A stretch of 64,000 nt of DNA from Streptomyces sp. NBC_01233. GTDB lineage: Bacteria > Actinomycetota > Actinomycetes > Streptomycetales > Streptomycetaceae. Below, one piece after another: positions 1 through 8,316 of the stretch. Within the stretch, counting starts at the first letter, position 1, and each line of letters begins with the position of its first letter. A program made the translations under genes and the position numbers. The notes under the pieces were generated by a model. It was given only the letters and a program-made list of their open reading frames with translations, was not told where the DNA came from and did no database searches. Where the stretch lies: the NCBI RefSeq assembly GCF_035989305.1, contig NZ_CP108514.1, positions 2,480,501-2,544,500 of the forward strand, given 5' to 3'.

Positions 1-2652
1 GTCGATGCCCCGCTCCGCGGCCCGGGAGACGAGGTCGTCGAGCCCGCGGCCCGTCAGCACCGAGAGTGCGCTGCGGTACGTGTGCCATTCCCCCGGGCCC
101 GACGGATCCGCCGCCAGGACGGCGAGAGCGCGGTCGGCCTCCTCCAGCGTGCCGCCCAGGGCCGGCAACAGCTTCAGCCGGCGCCCGTCCTCGAACATCG
201 CGGCGAGCCGCGACGAGGTCTCGGTCCATCGCGCTGCACGCAGGTCCACGGCATCGCACCAGTCGGCGAGGGAACCGCGGACGGCCTGGACCTGCAGCCC
301 TGCGTAGCCGTGGTCCGTGTCCGCTCCGTACGCGAGGCGGTCGGCCACGACGCCCGGCTCGTTGCTCTCCGCCGTGAGCTCCGCGATCCGGGCGGCGTTG
401 GCCAGAGCCTCGTCGAGCGCCGCGAATCCGTCGGCGCCGCCGGGCAGGTAAGGACCCAGCAGCGCCCGGTGCTCCTCGGTCAGCCGCAGCACCCGGTCAT
501 GGGCCTGCTGCCAGGCGAGCGCCTGTGCGAGCCGTCCCGGCAGGTGCTTGTCCCAGGCTCCGGTCACCGTGAGGGCGGTCACTGCCTCCCGGTCGGCACG
601 GTACTGCCCCTTGAAGCGGGCGGTGAGCCCGTGGTGGTCCTCGGCGAACCGGCGCACCAGATCGGCGAGGGCCTCGTAGTTCAGGACCTGCGGTCCGAAC
701 ACGTCCTGCGCCGCGCCGCGCGCCGCGTCCTCCTCGCCGGCAGCCTCCTTGAGCTGCTCCGCCGCGGCCCGCGCCTGACGCATGTTCGCCACGTCGAACC
801 AGTGCAGCGGGGGCCGGTGCTCGGCATCCTCCAGGTCGACGAGCTCGAACAGCGCGAGCACGGACCCGATGTCCCGCGGTTTGTCCAGGCCGAAGCCCTC
901 GGCGAGCTGTGCGATGACGGGCGAGTGGTCCTCGAAGGGCGCGTTCGTCGAGCCCGAGGTGCGGACGGGCAGCCCCGCGCGGAGCTCGTCCGCGATCCGC
1001 CGGACGTCCCGGGCCGTTTTCGGAAGGGGCGCGTCGGCCGACAAGGGTCTGCGTTCCGCGGCCGCCCGGAGCGACTGCAGGGCGTCGGCGGCATCGGCGA
1101 GCGCCGTGGTCGCCGAGCCTCCGCCCATCGCCTCGGGGTCGCGTAGCCCCCACCAGGCGAAGGAGTCGCCTTCCGCCACGGGCCGCCAGGACCGGGCGAC
1201 CGATCGGGCGGCCGTGAGCACCTCGTGCAGTGCGGCGGCGCTGAGCGTGTCGGTGACGGTGGCGGCCCCGGAGGTGAGCGTCAGCTGCGGAACCTCCTGC
1301 CGGCCGAGCAGCGCGAGCCGGCCCAGTACGTCGTGCAGGGTGCGGCCGAGCGGCTGCCGTTCCTCGTTCATCGCAGCGGCGTAGGCAGACAGCTCCTCGC
1401 GCAGCCGCCTGGCTTCGTCGAGCTCGTGCTCGGCCGCCCCGGAAGCCCGCACTTCGGTCGTCAGCGCACGGTCCAGTTCCTGGGCGACGGCCTTCTTGCT
1501 GGTGTCGCTGCTGTGCAGGGCCAGGACGAAGTCCCCGAGGCCGACGTCGGTCAGTCGATTGCGTACGACGTCGAGCGCCGCGGCCTTCTCACTGACGAAC
1601 AGGACGGTGCGGCCGGAATGCATCAGGGCCGCGATCATGTTGGTGATCGTCTGGCTCTTGCCGGTGCCGGGCGGGCCGCTCATCACGAACGACCGGTTCG
1701 CCATGGCAGCCGCGATGCACTGGCGCTGCGAGGCATCGGCGTCCAGGACCAGCGGAGTCCGCTCGGGCAGCTGGACCTCGTCGATCCGCTCGATCGCGGG
1801 CGGCTCGAAACCTATGACGTCGTCCGCGAGGCCCGCGTCCGGTCCCAGCCCGATCGCCCGGATGAGGGGGCTGGCGAGAATCGCCGCCTCGTTCTCCTTG
1901 AGGTCTTGGTACATGGCCTCCTTGTGGGCGGCGAACATGGCCAGGACCACGCTGTCACGGACCACCCAGCCGGTCTGGCCCGCGGCCGCCGCCCGGGCCC
2001 GCGCCAGCACGGCGGCCGCGTCGAGGCAGTCGGTGTCCGCGACGGGCGTCCAGTCGACGCCGAGCTGGGCGAGCTTCACTGCGAGCGCCGGATTGTGCAC
2101 GGCGTCCTGCTCTTCGGCCTCGTGCAGCCGGATCCTGCCCGTCCGGTCGCGCACGAGCTGCACCGGGACCAGTACGAGGGGTGCCGAGCTGCTCTCGTGG
2201 GCTCCCTCTTCGCACCAGTCGAGCATTCCGACGCCGATCCAGAGCACCCACAATCCGAAGTCGTTGAAGGTCTGGTTCGACTTCTGCCGCAACTGCCGCA
2301 GGGCGCTGTCGAGGGCCTGCTGGGTCTGTTTCTGCGTGAGGATCCCGTCGCCCGCCCTGGCTGGGGCCGCTCCACGCGGCGCCTTGTCCAGGCTGATGCC
2401 GGACTGCTCCTCCTCGGCCTCCTCGACGGGAGCGAAGTCCCACCCACGGTCCAGCTTCTCCAGCAGGGGGCCGGCACCGGGCGAGGTGATCTCCAACGTG
2501 GAGGACCTGGTGTGGCGGAAGTTCAGCAGTCTGTTGCGGCCGCCCATGTCGATGAGCGACTCGCGCCAGCCGCCCAGTACGGCCCTCAAACGCGCCGGCC
2601 CCGGGTCGGCACTTGCGTCGAAAGGCTCGGCATGCGCCGTCCGGCCGTGCAT
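1..2652 (-). CDS. DUF4011-type superfamily 1 helicase, N-terminal part (3' end outside window)
   Basis: A continuous minus-strand reading frame of 884 codons starts at ATG 2652 and is still open at position 1, so the C-terminus is missing. The N-terminus has the NRLLNF motif (about residues 40-45) typical of the DUF4011 domain that precedes SF1 helicase cores. The Walker A motif SGPPGTGKSQT follows, with its lysine near residue 332, then the helicase 1A strand VLFVSEKAAALDVV. Long insertions follow, as expected for this 1500-2000 residue family. Proteins of this build often end in a Vsr/DUF559-like nuclease; from memory, DUF4011-helicase-Vsr proteins ('Hhe') have been reported as anti-phage. 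The nuclease part would lie outside this window, so that assignment is inference. It is divergent from the kinase remnant at 2930. Confidence 0.85.
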   Translation of the reverse strand, partial: MHGRTAHAEPFDASADPGPARLRAVLGGWRESLIDMGGRNRLLNFRHTRSSTLEITSPGAGPLLEKLDRGWDFAPVEEAEEEQSGISLDKAPRGAAPARAGDGILTQKQTQQALDSALRQLRQKSNQTFNDFGLWVLWIGVGMLDWCEEGAHESSSAPLVLVPVQLVRDRTGRIRLHEAEEQDAVHNPALAVKLAQLGVDWTPVADTDCLDAAAVLARARAAAAGQTGWVVRDSVVLAMFAAHKEAMYQDLKENEAAILASPLIRAIGLGPDAGLADDVIGFEPPAIERIDEVQLPERTPLVLDADASQRQCIAAAMANRSFVMSGPPGTGKSQTITNMIAALMHSGRTVLFVSEKAAALDVVRNRLTDVGLGDFVLALHSSDTSKKAVAQELDRALTTEVRASGAAEHELDEARRLREELSAYAAAMNEERQPLGRTLHDVLGRLALLGRQEVPQLTLTSGAATVTDTLSAAALHEVLTAARSVARSWRPVAEGDSFAWWGLRDPEAMGGGSATTALADAADALQSLRAAAERRPLSADAPLPKTARDVRRIADELRAGLPVRTSGSTNAPFEDHSPVIAQLAEGFGLDKPRDIGSVLALFELVDLEDAEHRPPLHWFDVANMRQARAAAEQLKEAAGEEDAARGAAQDVFGPQVLNYEALADLVRRFAEDHHGLTARFKGQYRADREAVTALTVTGAWDKHLPGRLAQALAWQQAHDRVLRLTEEHRALLGPYLPGGADGFAALDEALANAARIAELTAESNEPGVVADRLAYGADTDHGYAGLQVQAVRGSLADWCDAVDLRAARWTETSSRLAAMFEDGRRLKLLPALGGTLEEADRALAVLAADPSGPGEWHTYRSALSVLTGRGLDDLVSRAAERGID

Positions 2653-2929
2653 CTGGGGGTACCTCCGGGGCAGAAAACGACAGGACCGGACAGAAGGGTT
2701 CAGCCCTTGTCAGGTGCTGGATCACCCAATCACACCACGCCATGCAGAACGCCCGGATCTCACGGATCAGGACGATCGGCCCGCACGCCCGGACCTTCGC
2801 GCCGGCCCGCCTGCAGGCGAAGGTTTCGGCCTCGGTCCTCAGGACCATCCGTGCTGTCCGCACCCCCCGATACCCTGGTCAGCGCATCGGCTTGCCCGCA
2901 TGCCCACCGACCACTGGACGAGGAGCAGA

Positions 2930-3125
2930 GTGAACACGACACCGCTGAGCCCGGAAGATCCGACCGAGCTGGGCGGCTTCCTCCTGGCCGGGCGGATCGG
3001 GCACGGCGGGATGGGTCAGGTGTACCTGGGCGAGTCCGCGGCGGGCGAGGCCGTCGCGGTGAAGGTGATCAAGCCTTCCGTGGTGGACTCGGAGACCCGG
3101 CAGAGGTTCGCCCAGGAGATCGAGG
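2930..3125 (+). pseudogene. Ser/Thr protein kinase remnant, N-terminal lobe only
   Basis: GTG 2930 has an AGGAG-type ribosome binding site a few bases upstream. It opens a frame reading GRIGHGGMGQVYLGE, the glycine-rich loop of Hanks-type kinases, then AVAVKVIK with the ATP-binding lysine. Homology ends abruptly near 3125 after about 65 residues. The catalytic loop, the DFG motif and the usual Streptomyces C-terminal sensor are all absent. Downstream the sequence continues in another frame with an unrelated protein end. This looks like a deletion scar in which a kinase start was joined to another gene's tail. A functional kinase is excluded by the missing lobe. Confidence 0.75.
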
Positions 3126-3450
3126 TCCAGATCAGCTCGTCGCCATCTACAAATCGCGGTACACGATCCTGGCCGACAGGGAGGCCGGAATATGGTTCGA
3201 TTCCCACGGGCGTCGAATTGCGTGCGACCCTTATGCATACGGGCACGGCCAGACCAAGGAGACCTACCCGGCTCTCCTCGACCACCTGGACAACCCGGCC
3301 AGCGTTCCGCCGCCCGAGGGGTACACCGCCCCCTTCTACAAGGCCGATCGGGAGACCGAGATGCGAGGCGCGCACGCGCACTTCACCGCGCGGCTCGACG
3401 CGGAGATCGCCGCCGGCCGGTGGACCCCGCCCGCGAAGGCAGAGGCGTAG
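3126..3450 (+). pseudogene. C-terminal remnant of a large protein, possibly a type IIG-like methyltransferase
   Basis: A frame distinct from the kinase remnant reads QLVAIYKSRYTILADRE, then WFDSHGRRIACDPYAYGHGQ, and ends at TAG 3448-3450. There is no start codon with a ribosome binding site, so it is only the last ~106 residues of a longer ancestor. The pattern 'alYksRf..L...E...wfDa.GRkIa...yayGhgQtk' resembles C-terminal tails I associate with Eco57I/type IIG-like methyltransferases. That identification is from memory and is uncertain. The fragment sits directly before a strong terminator. Confidence 0.5.
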
Positions 3451-3470
3451 CCTGGCGCACATGACAATGT

Positions 3471-3502
3471 GGGTGGTCCCCAACCTCGGTTGGGGACCAC
3501 CC
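3471..3502. terminator. Strong bidirectional hairpin terminator
   Basis: A perfect 15-bp inverted repeat (3471-3485 and 3488-3502, arm GGGTGGTCCCCAACC) encloses only TC. It lies between the rightward remnant ending at 3450 and the leftward DUF397 gene ending at 3518, so it can terminate both directions. There is no long T-tract, as is usual in Streptomyces. Confidence 0.85.
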
Positions 3503-3517
3503 GCGTTGTAGCGCCGG

Positions 3518-3721
3518 TCAGCTCGTCGCGAGCGCGACGAACCTCGTCCAGCTCTCCGCGCCCACGCTCAGCGCCGCTCCGACCTTGTTCTTCGAGTCGC
3601 GGACGTGCACCACCTCTGAGCCGCGAGCCACCTCCACGCATTCGCCGCCCGCACCACTGCTGTAACTGCTCTTGAACCAAGCCGAATCGGGCACGGCCTG
3701 CCCAGGCTGTTCGACGTTCAT
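3518..3721 (-). CDS. DUF397 family small protein
   Basis: The 67-residue protein begins near the N-terminus with AWFKSSYSSGAGGECVEVA, and VHVRDSKN follows. This is the hallmark of DUF397 proteins, which are abundant in Streptomyces. Its ATG overlaps the stop of the upstream XRE regulator by 4 bp (ATGA), so the two are translationally coupled. Relatives work with XRE-DUF5753 proteins as small paired modules, some affecting development (WhiJ/BldB-like sets); the biochemical role is unknown. Length and motifs are typical. Confidence 0.93.
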   Translation of the reverse strand: MNVEQPGQAVPDSAWFKSSYSSGAGGECVEVARGSEVVHVRDSKNKVGAALSVGAESWTRFVALATS

Positions 3722-4551
3722 GCCTCTCCCAGCAACTTCTCGATGACGGCAAGCGATTCGCGCGGAGTCAGCGCCTGCGCACGGAGAAGACCGTACTGCT
3801 CCTCGATCTCCCGGACCGACTTCCGCTCCGTGTAGAGGCGGCCGTGCTTGTGCACCTCTACATACGCGATCCTCCGCCCTTCCTTCGTCTCGATCAACGT
3901 GAAGGGTCCGGCCAGTCCGGCATGTTCTTCACGGTTCGTGGGCATCACCTGAATCTCCACGTTCCGCCGTTGCCCGGCCAGCAGGACATGCTCCAGCTGC
4001 CCCCTCATCACACTGGTCCCACCCAGCGGGCGCCGCAGCACCGACTCCTCGATGACAAAGCTGATGGTGGACAAGGGCGCCCGAGAGAGGATCTCTTGTC
4101 GTGCCAAGCGGGCCACGACCCGTTGCGCGACCGTGTCTTCGTCCAGCAGAGGCCGCCACATGCTGAATACGGCCCGCGCGTACTCCTCGGTCTGCAACAG
4201 GCCCGGAACCGCCTGGTTGGCGTACACGTGGAGCTCAACCGCACCCGCCTCCAACCGAGCCGCATCACGGAAGAACGCCGGATACTGCGCCCGCGCGACC
4301 TCCTCCTTCAGCTCGACCAGCATCCCCCGCGCCCCCAGCACCTGATCCGCCTCGTCGATGAACTTCGGCAGCGGGATTCGCCGGCCCTGCTCGAACGAGG
4401 CGATGGTCGACGCCGAGTACCCGGTCTTCGAGCCGAGCTCGGCCCGCTCCAGGCCTGCCCATTCCCGGGACCGCTTCAGCTGTCGCCCGAAGACGAACAG
4501 GATCCCCGAGCCGGGCTCGGTCTCGCACTCCGCCTGCTGCTGATCGTCCAC
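3718..4551 (-). CDS. XRE-family helix-turn-helix regulator with DUF5753 domain
   Basis: This 277-residue protein has an N-terminal XRE helix-turn-helix (LKRSREWAGLERAELGSKTG, then STIASFEQGRRIP). A DUF5753 domain follows, recognisable from VPGLLQTEEYARAVF and the later VQVMP-like and FTLIE strands. I chose GTG 4551 because GGAGG (4559-4563 on this strand) lies 8 bases upstream. An ATG at 4638 would add a poorly conserved extension with no such site. It is coupled to the DUF397 gene and divergent from the ATP-binding gene at 4669. This is the classic Streptomyces trio, and it probably regulates itself or nearby genes. Confidence 0.92.
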   Translation of the reverse strand: MDDQQQAECETEPGSGILFVFGRQLKRSREWAGLERAELGSKTGYSASTIASFEQGRRIPLPKFIDEADQVLGARGMLVELKEEVARAQYPAFFRDAARLEAGAVELHVYANQAVPGLLQTEEYARAVFSMWRPLLDEDTVAQRVVARLARQEILSRAPLSTISFVIEESVLRRPLGGTSVMRGQLEHVLLAGQRRNVEIQVMPTNREEHAGLAGPFTLIETKEGRRIAYVEVHKHGRLYTERKSVREIEEQYGLLRAQALTPRESLAVIEKLLGEA

Positions 4552-4668
4552 GCCCAGTACCTCCGTCGCGCCACACCGCGTACGACCGCGCCCCACCCGC
4601 GTACAACCCGTACCCGTAGGCGCGTCACTCCTGGTCAACGTTACTCACGCAACGCCACCGTAGGCGGC

Positions 4669-5127
4669 ATGAAGTCGACAACTCCCCCGCATTCAGCAAC
4701 GGCCCAGTCAACCGCCCTCACCCACGAGTTCGAGATGCGCTTCACTTCCACCCCACGCGGCGCACGGCTCGCCCGCCGTCTCGTTTCGCACCGCCTCCAC
4801 GACTGGGGGTACCCGTACAACACCACCGTCAACGACACAGTCACCCTCATCGCCGCCGAGCTCACCGCGAACGCCGTGCGCCACGGCCACGTCCCCGGCC
4901 GGGACTTCCACCTCCGACTCACCAGCGATGCCGCCGCCCTCCGCATCGAGGTCACCGACACCCGCACCGAGCTCACGCCCATCCCCACCACCCCCGCCCC
5001 CGACGCAGAGGCCGGCCGCGGTCTGCTCCTCGTAGCCGCCCTCGCCACCCACTGGGGCACCACCCCACGCACCGGCGCACCCGGCAAGACCGTCTGGGCC
5101 CGACTCGACACGATCGTCCGCCCTTGA
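4669..5127 (+). CDS. ATP-binding protein of the HATPase_c anti-sigma-like (SpoIIAB/RsbW) type
   Basis: The 152-residue protein carries the GHKL/HATPase N-box AAELTANAVRHGHVPG and a G-box region EAGRGLLLVAALATHWG. These mark the small actinobacterial anti-sigma-like kinases. The gene is divergent from the XRE/DUF397 pair, completing the common three-gene arrangement. ATG 4669 gives a family-like N-terminus before the FTSTPRGARLARR segment; a start at the later Met is possible. The substrate is unknown. Confidence 0.88.
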   Translation: MKSTTPPHSATAQSTALTHEFEMRFTSTPRGARLARRLVSHRLHDWGYPYNTTVNDTVTLIAAELTANAVRHGHVPGRDFHLRLTSDAAALRIEVTDTRTELTPIPTTPAPDAEAGRGLLLVAALATHWGTTPRTGAPGKTVWARLDTIVRP

Positions 5128-5145
5128 TCCGGATAGGCTTCCGGC

Positions 5146-6615
5146 GTGGTCTACGCGATTGCCTTCCCGGCCGACGAATACGAAGCGATCGACTGGCAGT
5201 TGGAGTGCGACCAGTCGATGACGAAGACCCTCGGCATGCCCCAGAGAACCCGCGATCCATCACCTCGGATCACGCTGGTCTTCGCGCGCGGCGGGGAGTC
5301 TCCCGCCGCCGCGGACTACGAACTCCGCTGGCTCGGTGTCGCCCAGAACCCCAGGGGCGAGAAGGTCGCCCTGCGCGATGTCCGGATCAAGGTGGATCCG
5401 CTGCGCCGGAGCCCGGCTCGGATCAGGTTGGCCCAGCTGCGGTCGGTGCTCTCCAAAGACCACGCCGGGGCTCTCGCCACCGCGCTCACGGCCGAGGTGA
5501 CCGCACTCCCCGACGAGCTCGGCGACAGTGTGATCACCGCATTACGCTCACTCCACCCCAGGCTCGCGTCGCTCCTCGACTTTCTGGAGACCATCGCCCA
5601 GCCTGATCTCCTCGACAGTGCACGCACAGAGGACCGTTCCTGGCAGGAGCAGTCCGACGCCACCCGCACGGGGCTCCAGATCGGCGGCTTCCCACCGTCC
5701 TTGCTCGCGGCCTGGCGTCGGCCGGCCGACCGCCACGCACCGTTCCTCGCCGGCATCGTCCGAGAGCCGACGGAACAGAGCCTGATCGAGCATGACGTGG
5801 CCCACTCACTGCCGGGCCCGCGGATCTTCGAGGTCTGGGAAGACCCTGACACCGGGGAGCTCGAATCCGACTTCCGCTGCGATATTCACGTGTTCGAGCA
5901 CCGTGGACGCCGCATCGAAGTGGTCAACGTGAACGCGTCCGAGGTCGAGAACCGCACCGGCACCGACCTGATCTACTACCACGTCGCGACCCAGAGCCTC
6001 ACCCTCGTTCAGTACAAACGTCTGCCGGCCCTCGAGCGCTGGGTGTACGCCAACAAGCAGCTCCTCGGCCAGCTCGACCGGCTCGAAGCCGTCGCGAACC
6101 TCAGCCGACAGCCGATCGCTGCCCATGAATGGCGCCTCAGCAACGACGCGTGCTTCCTCAAACTCGCGTACTGGCCGGAGGACCGCCGAGCAGACCCCAA
6201 CGGCCCGGCGCCGGGCATGATCCTGCCCCTCTCCTACGTGCGGCTGCTCCTCCAGGACGACTGCACCCTCGGGCCGGGAGACGGCAGGCGCCTCGGCTAC
6301 GGGTACGCCGACCGTCACCTGGTGCACACCCAGTTCATCGAGCTGGTCAAGCACGGGCTCACTGGGACGGTGGGCACCACCCGCGACGAGGTGATCGCCC
6401 TTGCCAAGCAACGGGCTCGCGAGGGCAACTCCGTCGCGATCGCCGCCGAGCTCGCATACGGGGAGCCCGGACAGGTCGTCCGCGAGCGCCAGCAGCGTGC
6501 CCGCTCCCGAGGGCCGGAGAAGAAGCCGAAGCCCAAGCGCCCGACCGTTCCATCGGGCCAGATGTCCTTCGACGACGGTGATGAGGACACGTCCTCCTAC
6601 GAGTGGCCGTCGTAA
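5146..6615 (+). CDS. Protein of unknown function with a possible PD-(D/E)xK-like nuclease core
   Basis: A 489-residue protein starts at GTG 5146, 18 bp after the ATP-binding gene. I do not recognise a family. Around residues 250-300 a core reads EVENRTGTDLIYYHV and then LTLVQYKRL, giving GxD-x14-QxK. That spacing resembles the catalytic half of Mrr-like PD-(D/E)xK nucleases, with the QxK variant. The neighbouring ELESDFRCDIHVFEHRGRRI is predicted strand-rich. The C-terminus is a basic, Pro/Lys-rich tail followed by an acidic end. The position inside a defence island makes a nuclease or DNA-binding role plausible, but this is inference. It overlaps the converging membrane-protein gene by 19 bp. 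Confidence 0.75.
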   Translation: MVYAIAFPADEYEAIDWQLECDQSMTKTLGMPQRTRDPSPRITLVFARGGESPAAADYELRWLGVAQNPRGEKVALRDVRIKVDPLRRSPARIRLAQLRSVLSKDHAGALATALTAEVTALPDELGDSVITALRSLHPRLASLLDFLETIAQPDLLDSARTEDRSWQEQSDATRTGLQIGGFPPSLLAAWRRPADRHAPFLAGIVREPTEQSLIEHDVAHSLPGPRIFEVWEDPDTGELESDFRCDIHVFEHRGRRIEVVNVNASEVENRTGTDLIYYHVATQSLTLVQYKRLPALERWVYANKQLLGQLDRLEAVANLSRQPIAAHEWRLSNDACFLKLAYWPEDRRADPNGPAPGMILPLSYVRLLLQDDCTLGPGDGRRLGYGYADRHLVHTQFIELVKHGLTGTVGTTRDEVIALAKQRAREGNSVAIAAELAYGEPGQVVRERQQRARSRGPEKKPKPKRPTVPSGQMSFDDGDEDTSSYEWPS

Positions 6616-8183
6616 GTGAACGAGCACGCGGTCCTTCCGCTGTTCACGGGCAGGAGCCGCACCTGTCCCGCCGGCACCTTCAACGGCTTGTCGGCCGCCG
6701 CATTCCACAACGCGACCGTCCCGTCCGCCTCTCCGAAGGAGAGGTAGGGGTGCTCGGGGCGGAGCGTTCCGCCCTGCGTGTTCAGCTCGGCGGCCGGAAC
6801 CGTCGGTTCGACGCAGGTCCACTCCGGCTCGACCCCGAAGTACGACGGCGCCGGGCCTTTGCTCTCCGCTGCCGACTTCACCGCCGTGGCCGCGTTCCCC
6901 GCAGAATCCAACGCCAAGCCGGCGCAGATGGCGGCCACCGCGACCTGGGCCAGGACGTAGAGGGGTATGCCGAGCCGCTCGACCGGACTCACGATCGGCA
7001 CGTGCAGGTGCTTCGCGATCCCCCACGCCGCCGGTACGCACAGAGCGACACTCAGCAGGCTCAGCAGCTTGGCCGCGGAGGTGGCCTGCCAGATGCCCGG
7101 CACGTCCAGGTCGTCCACCGTCAGGTCGAGCTCGTCGGCGTACATGGCATGCAGCACCGACCCTGACGTGACCGCGAACGAGACGACAGCCCCGAATGCC
7201 AACGGGGCGCCCCACGTGAGCCACTCACCCCAGCTCCACTGCCGGACCAGTAGCCACAGCCCGAGGACAGAGGCCGTTACGGCCAGCACCTGGAGGACCT
7301 GGACCGGGGTCAACGGCTTGCCGTCGGGCGCGGTCAGGCCCAGCCCTGAGGAGAGGAAAACGGCGGCGGCCACCACGGCTACGAAGAGGCTGTGCCACCG
7401 CCCTCCCTGCGCGAACACCCCGAACGCAACGCGCATGGCCCCGCCGAAGCAAGCCACGGCGGCCAGGGACCAGAACCAGGTGCGTGCCCCACTGTGATGG
7501 CGGGCGAACACCGCGCAGAGGACCATCACGACCAGCCAGCCGAAGAACCGGTACATCCGTCGGCGCATGTCCTCCTCCCTGCGCGGCACGATGTGGCTGC
7601 GCTCCCGCCCGTACAGCGCCCGTACGTCGGTGGCCGGCCCGGCCGCGGTCCCACCGGGCATCGGCATCCGTGACAGCCTCCGCGCCTCGGAGGCGGTGCC
7701 GGTCACGACGTGCCCGGTGTCGTGACGCCCGCGCCGCTCGGTGGACCGGGCCCGGGCGAGCGTCCAGCGTCGACGCAGCCGTTGCGCCACGGTCAAGGCC
7801 CCCGGATCCGGAGCGCGGGGTGGCCGGTGCCCGACCGTGTGGAGCCTCCACTCAGTCAGCTGCTCGCGGTCCTGGTCGACCAGGTCGCAGCGCCTGGCGT
7901 ACATCTCAAGGCGGGCCCTGCGGGCGAGCCACTGCACCCGCCAGGCGGCGGCCCGCTCGGTACGCCGGTTGCGGGTCCCGAAGAGGCGCACCTCGACGGC
8001 GTACAACCGCGAAGCAGGATCCGCCCGTAGAACACCGGCCGACACGTCCTCCCCACGAGCGAACCAGCTGACGACCGGCCATCCCTGCTCCTCGAACTCC
8101 CGCTCCGCCTGGTCCCAGTCCCGCTGCTCACCCCTCACCTCGACCAGGACCAGCACCCTCTGGTCGTACCGCACCCGTCTCAT
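6597..8183 (-). CDS. Polytopic membrane protein of unknown function
   Basis: This is a 528-residue protein with no recognised family. The first ~215 residues are soluble and Arg-rich (strand LVLVEVRGEQ, then many RRR clusters). About seven hydrophobic segments follow, including FFGWLVVMVLCAVFA and LFVAVVAAAVFLSSGLGL. The last ~90 residues are hydrophilic with two Cys and probably lie outside. I chose ATG 8183 over ATG 8201; neither has a strong ribosome binding site. The gene is divergent from the hydrolase-membrane gene at 8317, and both are multi-spanning, so they may act together at the membrane. Confidence 0.75.
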   Translation of the reverse strand: MRRVRYDQRVLVLVEVRGEQRDWDQAEREFEEQGWPVVSWFARGEDVSAGVLRADPASRLYAVEVRLFGTRNRRTERAAAWRVQWLARRARLEMYARRCDLVDQDREQLTEWRLHTVGHRPPRAPDPGALTVAQRLRRRWTLARARSTERRGRHDTGHVVTGTASEARRLSRMPMPGGTAAGPATDVRALYGRERSHIVPRREEDMRRRMYRFFGWLVVMVLCAVFARHHSGARTWFWSLAAVACFGGAMRVAFGVFAQGGRWHSLFVAVVAAAVFLSSGLGLTAPDGKPLTPVQVLQVLAVTASVLGLWLLVRQWSWGEWLTWGAPLAFGAVVSFAVTSGSVLHAMYADELDLTVDDLDVPGIWQATSAAKLLSLLSVALCVPAAWGIAKHLHVPIVSPVERLGIPLYVLAQVAVAAICAGLALDSAGNAATAVKSAAESKGPAPSYFGVEPEWTCVEPTVPAAELNTQGGTLRPEHPYLSFGEADGTVALWNAAADKPLKVPAGQVRLLPVNSGRTACSFTYDGHS

Positions 8184-8316
8184 CTGCCCACCCCGCCTCA
8201 TCACACCGCACCGCACAGAAGTACGTGTCTCCCCAGGCCCGATATTCGCTACTCCACCGGAACCGTTTGCTGCAAACTTGAATGCTCCAGGTATCCGCCC
8301 CCGAGGAGCAGCCCCG

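Noticed and set aside
7741..8316. N-terminal extension of the hydrolase-membrane gene
   Set aside because: This part overlaps the divergent membrane-protein gene and reads as Arg/Ser-rich noise; TTG 8317 has GAGGAG upstream.
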